The notes beneath the pieces are model-generated. The model saw only the letters and a program-made list of their open reading frames with translations. It ran no database searches and was not told the origin of the DNA. The position numbers and the translations under genes are program-made. Shown here piece after piece: positions 54,572-64,000 of a DNA stretch of 64,000 bases (its first letter is position 1; each line of letters opens with the position of its first letter). The stretch covers positions 372,001 to 436,000 of the forward strand of contig JAWWUD010000100.1 in assembly GCA_033964015.1 (NCBI GenBank), given 5' to 3'. The DNA is from Scolanthus callimorphus. Its lineage: Eukaryota; Cnidaria; Anthozoa; Actiniaria; Edwardsiidae.

Positions 54572-55314
54572 TTCTTTCCTTGGCCCCTTGTGTTCGTCTA
54601 CCGATTCGCCTTTGCTGCGTACTGTGCTGGTTGGCTCATCTACAGCGGGTTCCACTATGCTAACGGCAAAACCAAATGGTTCATATACTTGACCAACTGG
54701 GGCTATCTCATCGAGACTGTGTACTTCATCTACGCTTCCGTAATCACCCTGTGGTATAATCTCCGAGAGAAGAAGAGGGCGAGGGTGGACATTGAAATGA
54801 AGACGAATGCTAACAATGGCGAGGTGCCTGAGATCCACAGGGATCCCGCCATGGAGTACCCCATGATGTGGCACCACAAGATCATGTGGGGCATGTTTAA
54901 CACCGCTCTTAGCGTTGCTTCACCGTAACCATCATCTACTGGGGGTTTTCTTTCGTAGACGAAACAAGTGCTCTCGATATCAGTAACCACGCAGTGAATT
55001 CGGCGTTCATGCTCGCCGAGTTGATGCTGAGTTCTATTTTGTTTCGTTTGCTTCATATCATCTACCCGTTTTGCTTCTTGATTCTGTATTTGATATTCAC
55101 GGTAGTTTACTGGGCAGCAGGCGGCACCAATGCCGTAGGCAAACCATACATCTATAGCTATGTGGACTACTCTAAGAACCCTGGTCTGGCCGTAGGGATT
55201 GTTTTGGGTGGGGCCTTTATATTGTTGCCCCTGTTACAGCTTCTGTTTTTCGGTTTGTATGAGTTGAGATGTTACTGGGCCAGAACCTGTTGTAGGCAAT
55301 CAACTTCATACTAA
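54572..55314 (+). pseudogene. Rolling-stone-like multi-pass membrane protein, last exon with one frameshift
   Basis: The exon begins after an acceptor (TTACGTAG) with FFPWPLVFVYRFAFAAYC and continues WFIYLTNWGYLIETVYFIYAS, the W-x-x-YLTNWG signature of rolling stone proteins (named for the Drosophila myoblast-fusion gene). Four to five hydrophobic segments follow, with the usual late motifs WHHKIMWGMFNTAL, DISNHAVNSAFMLAELML and GKPYIYSYVDYSKNPGLAV. One base is missing near 54918-54922, so SVA is followed by an early stop and the frame resumes as FTVTIIYWGFSF. Everything else is conserved, so an assembly error is as likely as a pseudogene. The N-terminal ~30 residues should lie on an upstream exon, not found. 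Function in cnidarians is unknown; plasma membrane location is inferred. Confidence 0.85.
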
Positions 55315-55385
55315 TCTAGAATCACAAGAATAGGACCCATTCACGGGAGCCTCCATCACCTATTGGTGCACGTCAGGAGCACAGG

Positions 55386-55605
55386 AGTAGATGGATCTAT
55401 TTTAGATTGTAGATTTTAGATCCCGAGAGATCCCGAGCGATCCCGAGAGTCATGGTTACAAATTATGGCCCCATACTCAAAAACAAAAAAGACGTGATGG
55501 ATCTATTTTTAGATTGTAGATTTTAGATCCCGAGAGATCCCGAGAGATCCCGAGAGTCATGGTTACAAATTATGGCCCCATACTCAAAAACAAAAAGACG
55601 AAAGA
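55386..55605 (+). repeat. ~107-bp tandem duplication
   Basis: The unit GATGGATCTATTTTTAGATTG...ATCCCGAGAGATCCCGAG...CATACTCAAAAACAAAAA occurs twice. It holds 2-3 copies of the short word GATCCCGAGA. Confidence 0.85.
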
Positions 55606-55795
55606 AATCAGCGCCGCCATCGAACTGCACGCGTTAAACCCAAGAAACTAAATCTCAAAGACCAATTTGCCATTTAAATTCAAAATCTACAGTCCAAAAT
55701 TAGACTCTTATACTCCTGGGACATAGTGTTAGAAACCATATATCACTGAGTTTTTCATTCAAATTTAAATTAATCTGTAAATCAGGAGCGTAGCG

Positions 55796-56000
55796 TCTTG
55801 TACCCAGAGCTCACGGGTTCGTCACCGCCCTGGAGAGGCTCTGGTGACCAGTGATTTGAGGGCTTTTGCTGATTGGCATATTTTGAACGTTGGGGCATAC
55901 ACAAAAATACCCTTCCATCAACGCGGCTCTGCCGTCGTCCATATTTATCACCAGAGCCTCCCTCGCGAGGCGACGAGCCTGGGAAGCTCTGGGTACAAGA
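55796..56000. mobile_element. MITE with TCTTGTACCCAGAGCT ends
   Basis: Perfect 16-base terminal inverted repeats TCTTGTACCCAGAGCT / AGCTCTGGGTACAAGA. GGCTCTGGTGA words lie inside both ends. No coding content. Confidence 0.8.
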
Positions 56001-56084
56001 AGGGCACGTAGCTACTAGTGTACACAAGTGCGCACCTATTATCAAATGATAATGTAGTAAATGTACAATGTACCACAGAAACTA

Positions 56085-56280
56085 TTCTTGAACCCAGAGC
56101 TCCCCAGACTCGTCACCTCGCGGGGAGGCTCTGGTGACAGCCATTGACGCATGCGAGATATGATACAGAGCCATTGAGAGAAACAAATTTCTGCGCATGC
56201 CCTAACGTTCAAAACCAGCCAATCAGCGAAGGCCCTCAAGGCTCCCCGCGAGCAGACGATCCGGGAAGCTCAGTCCAGTA
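56085..56280. mobile_element. Second, decayed copy of the ACCCAGAGCT MITE
   Basis: Starts TCTTGAACCCAGAGCTCCCC with GGAGGCTCTGGTGAC inside. The right end (GGGAAGCTCAGTCCAGTA) has lost part of the terminal repeat. Confidence 0.65.
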
Positions 56281-56529
56281 TAGTAGGGACCGAATTAACC
56301 CGCTTCTTGAAAGGGATTGTTAATACACCCGTATGTACACCCGTATATAAGAACAAATGGATTAAGAACGTCATGCTGAAATTTGTCCTCCTCTTTTCGA
56401 AGGAGGAGGCTATTGTTTTATAAGAACCTTACAGTAAATATATCTGCACAAGGCTTTAAGAAAGTCAAGGTTGTTCTTCACGACTCGAGACATAGATTAC
56501 AAATAAAACAAAGCACCAGCTTTATTTGT

Positions 56530-56635
56530 ACTTAGCTATGAGTTATATAGGGTTAGCTATATAGAACTAGCTACAAGGTTAGCTAACTATATAGCTAACC
56601 CTATATAGCTAACATAGCTGGCTCTATATATCTAA
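56530..56635. repeat. TATAGCTAAC repeat cluster
   Basis: The words TATATAGGGTTAGCTATATAG and CTATATAGCTAACCCTATATAG occur inverted and direct several times; self-complementary. Confidence 0.75.
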
Positions 56636-56639
56636 GCTG

Positions 56640-57525
56640 AAAACATGCGTTCTGAGATATCGCATTTTCTGCGGCGAAAGAAGGTGACATTGCACGAACT
56701 GCAATCTTTACTTGGCCTCCTTAATTTTCCTTGCTCAGTTGACTTATTGGAGTTAAGTCTCCGATTTACAAAATCCGCCTCAATACCGAACACAAGAATG
56801 ATATCCGCCTTTATCCTCCTACAATGGTAGGTCATTCTTCCTAGATGAGTGGCTACCGATGCCTCCGGGGTGTTGGGTTTTGGACCGATATTCAGGACAC
56901 ACTGGTGCTATGGTAAATGGCTGATAGTTGGCGCCTTCGCAATATTGCAATGCTAGAATTCTATCCTATTGTCTTGAGCTTGCACCTATGGGGCGACAAC
57001 ATACGCAATCAGTGCATACTGTTTTTCACCGATAATGAGTCTTTAGTACATGTTATCTATAAGCAATCTTGTAAGTCCCTCATGTTTTTTGTCCGCAAGC
57101 TGGTGCTCTTTTGTTACAAAAGAGCTTGGTCCCTTTTCTTGCATTCTTTTTTCCAACGGTCAGATGTCCAATTACCAATCTTGGCTCCAATGTGTCCTTG
57201 TTCATAGCATATTTGCACGACAAGTCATACGCTTCTTCGACGGTAAACACTTATGTGTCAGCATTAGGCTACATCCATCTGATGTCGGGACTCCCGGACC
57301 CTATAAAAACCATCCGTGGTTATTTAGATGCTCACGGATATTCCAAATTGTGCTCTAGACTTGATCATCGTTTGCCCAAAGGTCATAACAGCGGCACAGA
57401 GTTTTTCTTCAATCAAATATCAAATTGGTCGTTTCCAGACACTGTGTGCACTAGCCTTTTTCGCGTGGTTTTTCTGACGGTAACGTTTTTCGATTATAAA
57501 CATAAAAAACCCTTTTTCTATTGAG
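56640..57525 (+). pseudogene. DIRS-like retrotransposon remnant (RNase H and tyrosine recombinase)
   Basis: Pieces in three frames. KVTLHELQSLLGLLNFPCSV near 56680 is the RT/RNase H connection typical of DIRS elements. AMLEFYPIVLSLHLWGDNI and FFTDNESLVHVI (56930-57060) are the RNase H core with its DNES motif. LFIAYLHDKSYASSTVNTYVSA and GLPDPIKTIRGYL (57210-57320) are the N-terminal part of the tyrosine recombinase. Stops and shifts are frequent and the catalytic Arg/Tyr part of the recombinase is missing. The RNase H to recombinase linker is shortened. Confidence 0.78.
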
Positions 57526-58876
57526 ATTCATCCAAATGCTGCCCTGTACAGTTAGGGACATGTCATTATTTATCGCCTGGGGGGGGGGGGGAGGATTTTG
57601 GTAATACAAGGTCAAAAGGCAGTGATCCTCCCTCTATAAGTACAATGATTAGCGTGATCCCCCTCAGAGCAGTTAAACGTTTTCGTGACCCCCCCCCCCC
57701 CCTCCCTATTTGACCTAGTAGAAGACAGTTTACAATAGAGGGGATCACATTTTCTTTCATTGCGCGCGAAGCGCGTCTGAATTTTGATAAACGCATTTCA
57801 TCGCCATTTCATTGATAAAAGCACACCAAGAAAGTGTAGATGAACATTCCGTTTTTTTATGTATAGTAAACAAATCCTGTAGTTTTCATTATACATGCGC
57901 GCAATTGCACGCCGAAATTATTCATTTGCGTGAAGCGCGGCCCAAATGACGAATTTCTATGCCTGTAACGTCGAAGGCACTCTTTTACTCTTCTTTCGAA
58001 CAAAGTGACTGCCCGCCAGGCCTATCACTGTTGTAGAGTTTGTTTTTCCTTGCCAAGATACAGTTGTTCTTGTGAATGGTGCGAAGGTATAGCGTCTTCG
58101 TTGCGCGAGTTGGCAAAGACCATATTAGATGATATTCTTTATGCGCGAAATTTTTGTTATGTATTGAGTAAAGTCATATCAGAAACATAACTTAGTTGAA
58201 ACATGCAATGGCGAACCAAGCTGTGGATTATTCGCGGTTTGTTTATGACCATATTTGGTCAATAATGAACTCTCGACTGCTAACCCAAGCAAGTTTTCTC
58301 TTCAATATATTTCATTTTTCGCTCAAATAAAGTAGAACAACAGTTGTAAGTGATAATATGCTAACATTTAACATCTTGAAGTGTTGCACCAACATTATTT
58401 TCAAAATCTGTTCAATTGTTTATTCTGCGAATATTCCGCAGCTTGGCACTAAAGCAATGTATGTTTACACGTTTCAACTCACTTAAATGTTTCTGGTCAT
58501 ATATAGTTCCTATATATTTCTATTTCCTCACCTGAAGTTAACAATGATACGCGTTCGCAGTTTTTAATGTTGTCAGTCCGTTGCATTTCTTGGGATGGGG
58601 CTGCAGCATAATGGATGCCCTAACCTTTGCAGAGCCTTGTAAAGTGATTTACTAAAAATGATTGTAACTGTTGCGTGATTCAGATTAAAGAGGCTTTGGG
58701 ACCTTGCCCTCAGCATTTATATCCCAACAGTGTGTCTGACGTTTTAAGGTTTTATTTATTTTATTTTCTACATATAACAAAATAAATAGCCAGTGCCAGC
58801 AAATAGCTTAGAGGCGTGCAAAGGGTTAACATAAAGTTACAATGCAGTGTCGAGTCTCGGTGTGAGTATGAAAGAT
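57526..58876. other. Non-coding stretch with G/C homopolymers
   Basis: G13 near 57579-57591 and C14-15 near 57688-57702 flank a GTGATCC-rich block; probably an old MITE whose ends are no longer readable. From 57780 to 58876 nothing recognised. Confidence 0.45.
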
Positions 58877-59267
58877 GCCCGGGGGGGACTCCCTATATTC
58901 GAATGCTAGGGGTGACCGTCGTATTTTTTAGGGGTTGAAATTGGCGATCTGGTATTTTTTAGGGATTTGAAAAAAAACCCTGGTATGCTAAGAAAAAATA
59001 GGTATTTCTTAGGGGTTCTCACGCAAATAAGGTACATAGGTCCAAAATATTTGAAAGAATGATAGTGTATTCGAAACTCGAGAGGATACGTTTGATGTAT
59101 ATCAAATAAACGGCCAGAATAAAATTTAATCTGTTAAAATTGTTGGTATTTTTTAGGGTATTTTCAGACTGAGGGGTATTTTTTAGGGTGGAAATTTTTT
59201 CCCACCAGGTATTTTTTAGGGTCAAAGTTCGAGTTTCCCGACGGTCACCCTTAGCATTTTAACATTA

Positions 59268-59326
<59 letters not shown>

Positions 59327-59328
59327 GG
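58877..59328. mobile_element. C-tract MITE with internal GGTATTTTTTAGGG repeats
   Basis: Left end CCCGGGGGGGACTCCCTATATTCGAATGCTAGGGGTGACCGTCG pairs imperfectly with the right end CGACGGTCACCCTTAGCATTTTAACATTAGAGTCCCC. Between them TATTTTTTAGGG or TATTTCTTAGGGG recurs about seven times. A C53 run at 59272-59324 extends the right end; on the left the matching tract is only G7. Confidence 0.75.
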
Positions 59329-59587
59329 AAAGATGACTATAAAAATAAAAACACATGTCTATGTACTTTGTCGATTTTTACTATGTAGAAAGCTGCCTGT
59401 GATTCAAGCCCTGTAACATTACTTGTTTGCTCACTCGATTGTCTAATGTAGAAATAGGGGTGGCCATGTGGTAACCCTCTTGGTATAAATAGGAAAACAC
59501 GGGATTGCGTGACCACATTTTCCCGGAATTCGGGTTTACCATCGACACAAACAGCGTTTCATCTACCATTTTTCGAGTCTGCCTAAT

Positions 59588-59690
59588 GGTCGCGGGTCGC
59601 GAGTAAAAGGTGCGGGTGCGGGTGCGGGTAAAAAAGTGCGGGTGCGGGTAAAAGGTGTGCGGGTGCGGTTAAAAAGGTGCGGGTCTCGGA
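59588..59690 (+). repeat. GGTGCGGGTAAAA minisatellite
   Basis: Irregular tandem GTGCGGGTGCGGGTAAAAAG units, 5-7 copies. Confidence 0.8.
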
Positions 59691-59799
59691 AATTGTCTAA
59701 AAATACCAAATCAGGCACTGGCTACTACTGGTAAAATGGTGCGAGTCTTGAAAATTGTCTATGAATCACCAGGTGATTGTATTCGTTCCAGGAGCTCAT

Positions 59800-60365
59800 A
59801 ATTCATATCACCCTGAAAGAGCGAAATGGGACAAATAGTATAAGACATTAGAAGTAACTTACCGAAAACTGTTTTCGATTACGTTGAAAAATGAATATTT
59901 TACAGATTTTTGAATTATTTCCTTCCACGAAGACAGCCGCGCTGAAAAGGGCCTGGGTCGAATGACCATATCAAGATAGCCTCCCTTGAAAAAGTGTCGA
60001 CTTTCTTCAGCTCCATATTTGGAACCCCAGTAAGTTTTTCACTATTTTTATTGGCCCAGAAAGCTTAAAACTCAACCAGAATTCAGATACACTCGAGAAA
60101 AGATGTTATGTGGATTTTCCACTGTGTTTTTCACGGTCAAGAACCTGGAAACAAGGTAGACAAGACACCACAGGAAGCCCGTTCGATCTCTAAAAAGACG
60201 ACACTTATCTTGATATGGTGGCGAGAGGTATTGTTCTCTTATAGTGTCGAAAAAACATTTCAAACTTTCAAAATACGAAATAATTTACATCAATAGATGT
60301 TGACAAGCGTAGCTTGAAAACGCGTAGAATTCGTCCCATTTCGCTCTTTTCAGGGGCGATATGCA
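59800..60365. mobile_element. Foldback element with CCCTGAAAGAGCGAAATGGGAC ends
   Basis: CACCCTGAAAGAGCGAAATGG near 59812 and its reverse, CCATTTCGCTCTTTTCAGGGG, near 60338, with weaker pairing of the adjacent bases. Inner ~500 bases show no coding content on either strand that I can support. Confidence 0.65.
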
Positions 60366-61189
60366 CTTAAATGTCGTGTAAGAACCAGCGGAACAAGAAA
60401 CTGGAAACTCTAACACCCCTCGATCATGTTTTCACTCTTAGGAATGAACTATGTAATCAATTGGCGAGGAAGTACTTTTTCATATCTTTGTTTTGAGCAG
60501 ATCATCCAAGGCCATATCATTCGCCTTTCTGCCTTCCAAGCCAAGCTGAAAAGCCGCTGCGGCGTAAAAGCAGTCGCCGCTTCCACGGAGAATTATGAAT
60601 CACCTTTTCCGTATGTTACTTCCGGTGAGAAAAACCTTGAAGCAAAAAAGATTGTATGAATTTCAAAACTCGCCGGCCAAAGCAATTACTAACGGGGGAT
60701 CACACAGCTATTTCAAACAGGTCAGCGAGAGGACATTTAGCTTAGCGACCGCGCTATTAATAACAGGGTCGGATGCCTGGTTATTAACTCTGTTAATGGC
60801 TAACGCGCAGACTTCTGGGTCACGCTTACTCAATATTTGGTAGTAAAAACGTGATGCGTACTGCCTAGCGTTGAAAGACAAGTATGCGCAATAAGCATTA
60901 TTAGAATACTCAGGGAATGAGCTCACAGATAAGGTGCTAAAAGCAGTAGTGCAATGAATACTGTAACGATAACAGTAGTTTGCTTTCCAGCGCTTACGTA
61001 CGTAATGGCGGAAACGAATTGCGCAAAATAAACGACTTCATCCTCAAACTATGATATTATCTGAGTTTTTATTTCGTAACCACTGTGTCTTAAGCAATCT
61101 GCAATGCTTTCGCTCCCCATTTTTATACTTATACGGTCTTGCGAATGATTTTTGACTGAGTTTCGGACTTATTTAATATCTTGGTGTTA
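60366..61189. other. Region upstream of the RAG1-N-terminal-like gene
   Basis: Contains a candidate exon at 60502-60659 and a GTTAATAACC/GGTTATTAAC inverted word near 60753-60790. The promoter of the downstream gene should lie in the last few hundred bases; no TATA box stands out. Confidence 0.4.
60502..60659 (+). CDS. Candidate terminal exon of an unknown gene
   Basis: After TTTTGAGCAG an open stretch reads IIQGHIIRLSAFQAKLKSR, then GVKAVAASTENYESPFPYV and ends EAKKIV with a stop. Composition looks coding; no family recognised and no partner exon. Confidence 0.25.
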
Positions 61190-62799
61190 ATGGCCGCCGC
61201 GACCTCTGAAGGTGAAATCCTCGAAAGCATCCATCAAGAAAATCTAGCTAAACTTTGCAGAATTTGTGGAAATCGCTTGAAAAATACAAAGACAGATACG
61301 AAAATAGTTATAGTTGCAAGGATCATTGCGAATTTCTAGCTGAGACCTACAATTTGAATATAGAGAAGGACGATCCCTCGATTTATCCGTCAAAGTTCTG
61401 TCGAGAGTGTTATCGCACTCACAGTCGCGAGGTCGTATTTTGGGAAGTACATACCCCTGACTCTTGCAGTACTTGCGATAAAGAAGAGGCGAAAAGAAAG
61501 GGGGGAAAGCCAAAAAAATCTAAGCGAGGTGGCGGAAATGTGAAAAAAGTACAGCGACAGAGCTATGAATCCCCGAATATTGATAGTACGGTGGATGCGG
61601 AAATAAGGCGTCTGTCAGAAGATATTCCGAGTCATCGAGTGGACAATTTGACAGAGCTGTTTGAGCTAAATGAGGCTAGAAAAGACGATTTCTTCTGCCC
61701 CATTTGTAAAGAAATATTGGATAAACGGTGGAAACAATTTGTACACATAATGCCTGTGGGGTTTGCCTTTCGCAAGCCCTAACCGTGCACCCCTCATGCC
61801 CAGTTTGCAAAAGAAACCTTAACTCCAGCGCCGACATCAAAAAGTTTAATCGTGTGGTGCTTGGGCTGATAGAAATCCAAAGTTATAAATGTAAACAGTG
61901 CCAATTGGTGATGGAATATCAGCATTGTGCCAACCACAAGTGCCAACCCAACGCCACCGTACCACCAAACGACGCCCAACAGCAACGCCCACCACAGGAG
62001 CAGACGATAAGTCAGGCCATAGAACAATGCGAAAGGGGAAAATGAATAAGGAGGTCACAAAACTCGGAACTGCAGTTGTCCGTGAGCTTCTAAAGCGTTC
62101 GACTGACAAAACAACTGTCTCGCTGCCAGGCCCGGGAAAGGTAACTTCACAGCCCCTCCCTAAATTTTTCTCTGAATTTTTTCCTTTAACATCTTGTTTG
62201 AAAAAAAAATTGCACTAAATACTATTTTTGATCCGCAGTCGCTGGTGTTAACCCACACCCCAAAGGCTCACAAAACAAACGATGAGGTGTCTCCCCGGCA
62301 TTTGAGAAGACGCACTTCCCATCAAGTTGGTGCTACGCTGAGTGCTGGTGAGATGGACTCTTTGGTAGTCCAACACCTACGCCAGAAGTCGAAGACGGAG
62401 CGCGAGACGCTAATCAGGGACGCACTTGGGAAGAAGCTGGTTTTAGAGATCCCGGAAGGAGAGGCCTTAGCCATGAAAGCCGACCTTCGTCTACCCTGGT
62501 TCGCCCTTAGGCGGTAAGTCATTTTTAGTCCTTGTTTATTCATTCATTACATTTGCACATTAATAAAGCAAACCCATTTCTTTGTTTCCATTTATTTGTG
62601 ATACCAATAAGAGGAAACTCCAAGATGGCAATAAATTTGAAGTATTCAATTTTACTTCGACAGGTGGTTCAGCAATTGGGGTATAAAAATGGATAGCGGA
62701 AAAAAGCAAAGATCCCAGAAGGCAGAGCTAATTGGTGATGACATTGAGGCTGAATTCCTTCCACTTGAGCATACAACCAAAAAGGGAAATAATATATAG
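61190..62799 (+). CDS. RAG1-N-terminal-like RING protein, four exons, with single-base frameshifts
   Basis: Proposed exons: 61190-62140, 62239-62513 and 62664-62799; the first may itself be more than one. Introns are GT-AG: CGGGAAAG|GTAACT to ATCCGCAG|TCG and CTTAGGCG|GTAAGT to TTCGACAG|GTGG; phases match. Domain order follows vertebrate RAG1 before its core: LCRICGNRL (first zinc group), a segment with YPSKFCRECYRTHSREV, CSTC and a basic linker, then a RING finger FFCPICKEILDK...CTHNACGVCLSQAL...CPVCK, then a C-x2-C...H-x3-C group (YKCKQCQLVMEY, CANHKC). The tail reads LRLPWFALRRWFSNWGIKM and LIGDDIEAEFLP to a stop, with no RNase H-like DDE core. One base is missing near 61287, near 61735 (inside the RING) and near 62035. 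The RING suggests ubiquitin-ligase activity. Similar stand-alone N-RAG proteins are known from invertebrate mobile elements, so host gene versus transposon gene is open. Confidence 0.8.
62141..62238 (+). other. Intron of the RAG1-N-terminal-like gene
   Basis: 98 bases, GTAACT...CCGCAG, T-rich before the acceptor; joins in phase 0. Confidence 0.7.
62514..62663 (+). other. Last intron of the RAG1-N-terminal-like gene
   Basis: 150 bases, GTAAGT...TTCGACAG. Joining restores the conserved run from LPWFALRR into WFSNWGIK. Confidence 0.7.
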
Positions 62800-62809
62800 A
62801 TTTAGCCAC

Positions 62810-64000
62810 TGGCTAAAAGCGGAGCTCCTTGCCTCCAAGAGCACCTCCCTTGCCTCATTGATAACCTAATCCAAGTTTGGTCGCCTAGCAATGTTGCCTT
62901 CGCGAGTTATTGACTTTTCTAGTTTTGATGACGTCATCGATGACGTCATACCACGTGACCTTTTTGATGCACCCCCTTGCCTCCAAAATAACTTCACCCA
63001 AGTTTGGTCACCTAGCGATGTTGCCTTCTCGAGATATTCACTTTTCTAGTTTTGATGACGTCATTGATGACGTCATGTCACGTGACCTTGGTGGTGCACC
63101 CCCATTGCCTCCAAAATAACTTCACCCAAGTTTGGTCACCTAGCGATGTTGCCTTTGCGAGACATTGACTTTCCTAGTTTTGATGACGTCATCGATGACG
63201 TCAAGTCACGTGACCTTGGTGGTGCACCCCATTGCCTCCAAAATAACTTCACCCAAGTTTGGTCACCTAGCGATATTGCCTTCTCGAGATATTCACTTTT
63301 CTAGTTTTGATGACGTCATCGATGACGTCATGTCACGTGACCTTGGTGGTTTCACCTCCCTTGCCTCATTGATAACCTAATCCAAGTTTGGTCGCCTAGC
63401 AATGTTGCCTTCGCGAGTTATTGACTTTTCTAGTTTTAATGACGTCATCGATGACGTCATACCACGTGACCTTGGTGGTGCACCCCCTTGCCTCCAAAAT
63501 AACTTCACCCAAGTTTGGTCACCTAGCGATGTTGCCTTCGCGAGATATTCACTTTTCTAGTTTTGATGACGTCATCGATGACGTCATGTCACGTGACCTT
63601 GGTGGTGCACCCCATTGCCTCCAAAATAACTTCACCCAAGTTTGGTCACCTAGCGATGTTGCCTTCGCGAGACATTGACTTTTCTAGTTTTGATGACGTC
63701 ATCGATGACGTCATGTCACGTGACCTTGGTGGTGCACCCCCATTGCCTCCAAAATAATTTCACCCAAGTTTGGTCACCTAGCGATGTTGCCTTCTTGAGA
63801 TATTGACTTTTCTAGTTTTCATGACGTCATCGATGACGTCATGTCACGTGACCTTGGTGGTGCACCCCCTTGCTTCCAACATAACTTTACCAAAGTTTGG
63901 TCACCTAGCGATGTTTCCTTCTGAGATATTGACTTTTCTAGTTTTCATGACGTCATCGATGACGTCATGTCACGTGACCTTGGTGGTGCACCCCCTTGCC
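62810..64000 (+). repeat. ~128-bp satellite with paired CRE and CACGTG sites, at least nine units
   Basis: Each unit reads CCTTGCCTCCAAAATAACTTC-type, then AAGTTTGGTCACCTAGCGATG, CTTTTCTAGTTTTGATGACG, TCATCGATGACGTCATGTCACGTGACC. Thus every unit has two TGACGTCA-type palindromes 12 bases apart and GTCACGTGAC immediately after. Paired CREs begin at about 62929, 63057, 63184, 63311, 63439, 63567, 63694, 63822 and 63949. A variant unit (CCTCATTGATAACCTAATCC) appears at 62854 and again 511 bases later, indicating a four-unit higher period. The array starts ~15 bases after the RAG1-like stop codon and runs out of the window. Confidence 0.93.

Noticed and set aside
62910..63757. Series of ~70-residue frames
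   Set aside because: They are the satellite unit translated; nearly the same peptide recurs with each unit.
62810..64000. CRISPR-like array
   Set aside because: Repeat units are ~128 bp, contiguous and without unique spacers; it is a satellite.

Overview
The window reads as AT-rich, repeat-dense, intron-containing invertebrate animal DNA. A cnidarian (coral or anemone type) is the best guess, from the mix of BEL, Gypsy, DIRS, CR1-like, piggyBac-like and Polinton elements and from a RAG1-N-terminus-like RING gene. This is inference; no taxonomic marker is present. There are no bacterial operons and no CRISPR arrays. Most of the window is mobile DNA of different ages. Only two loci look like real protein-coding host-type genes: a rolling-stone-like membrane protein exon near 54.6-55.3 kb and a four-exon RAG1-N-terminal-like gene at 61.2-62.8 kb.

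Layout. 1-5.56 kb: BEL/Pao LTR retrotransposon on +, nearly full coding length but broken by one nonsense codon and two frameshifts. 5.56-8.54 kb: a Ty3/Gypsy element on -, with gag, protease, RT and RNase H but no integrase, abutting the BEL tail. 8.5-12.28 kb: non-coding DNA with long C tracts and small inverted-repeat elements. 12.288-21.318 kb: the outstanding object, a 9.0-kb almost perfect palindrome flanked by a 6-bp direct repeat (GTCATT) with ends 5'-AG...CT-3'. Each ~4.1-kb arm carries the same genes: a viral-type (A32-like) packaging ATPase, an acidic/helical protein, a C-x2-C protein and a possible small membrane protein. This is the signature of a Polinton/Maverick derivative whose terminal repeats have expanded to cover the whole element. 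A 695-bp TTAA-flanked MITE later landed in the right arm only. 21.3-33 kb: foldback repeats, MITEs and dispersed repeat copies, including a 1.8-kb inverted repeat. 33-43.6 kb: LINE and piggyBac remnants, including a CR1-like 5' ORF with an N-terminal signal-like segment and a 2A-like motif. 45-54 kb: MITEs, a tRNA-derived SINE next to a ~103-bp satellite, and a recent 1.05-kb tandem duplication. 54.5-60.5 kb: rolling-stone-like exon, MITEs, a DIRS remnant and C-rich elements. 61.2-64 kb: the RAG1-N-terminal-like gene followed directly by a ~128-bp satellite whose every unit holds two CRE palindromes and an E-box/CLEAR-like site.

How the parts relate. Within the palindrome the two genes that end in opposite directions in each arm (ATPase outward, acidic/helical protein inward) share one ~70-bp 3' module, so it occurs four times. 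Both arms share a stop codon at the P-loop lysine of the ATPase, while other lesions are private to one arm. The order of events is therefore readable: nonsense mutation, then palindrome formation and integration, then independent decay and MITE insertion. Single-base frameshifts recur in otherwise good genes (RAG1-like, rolling-stone-like), so some may be assembly errors rather than decay.
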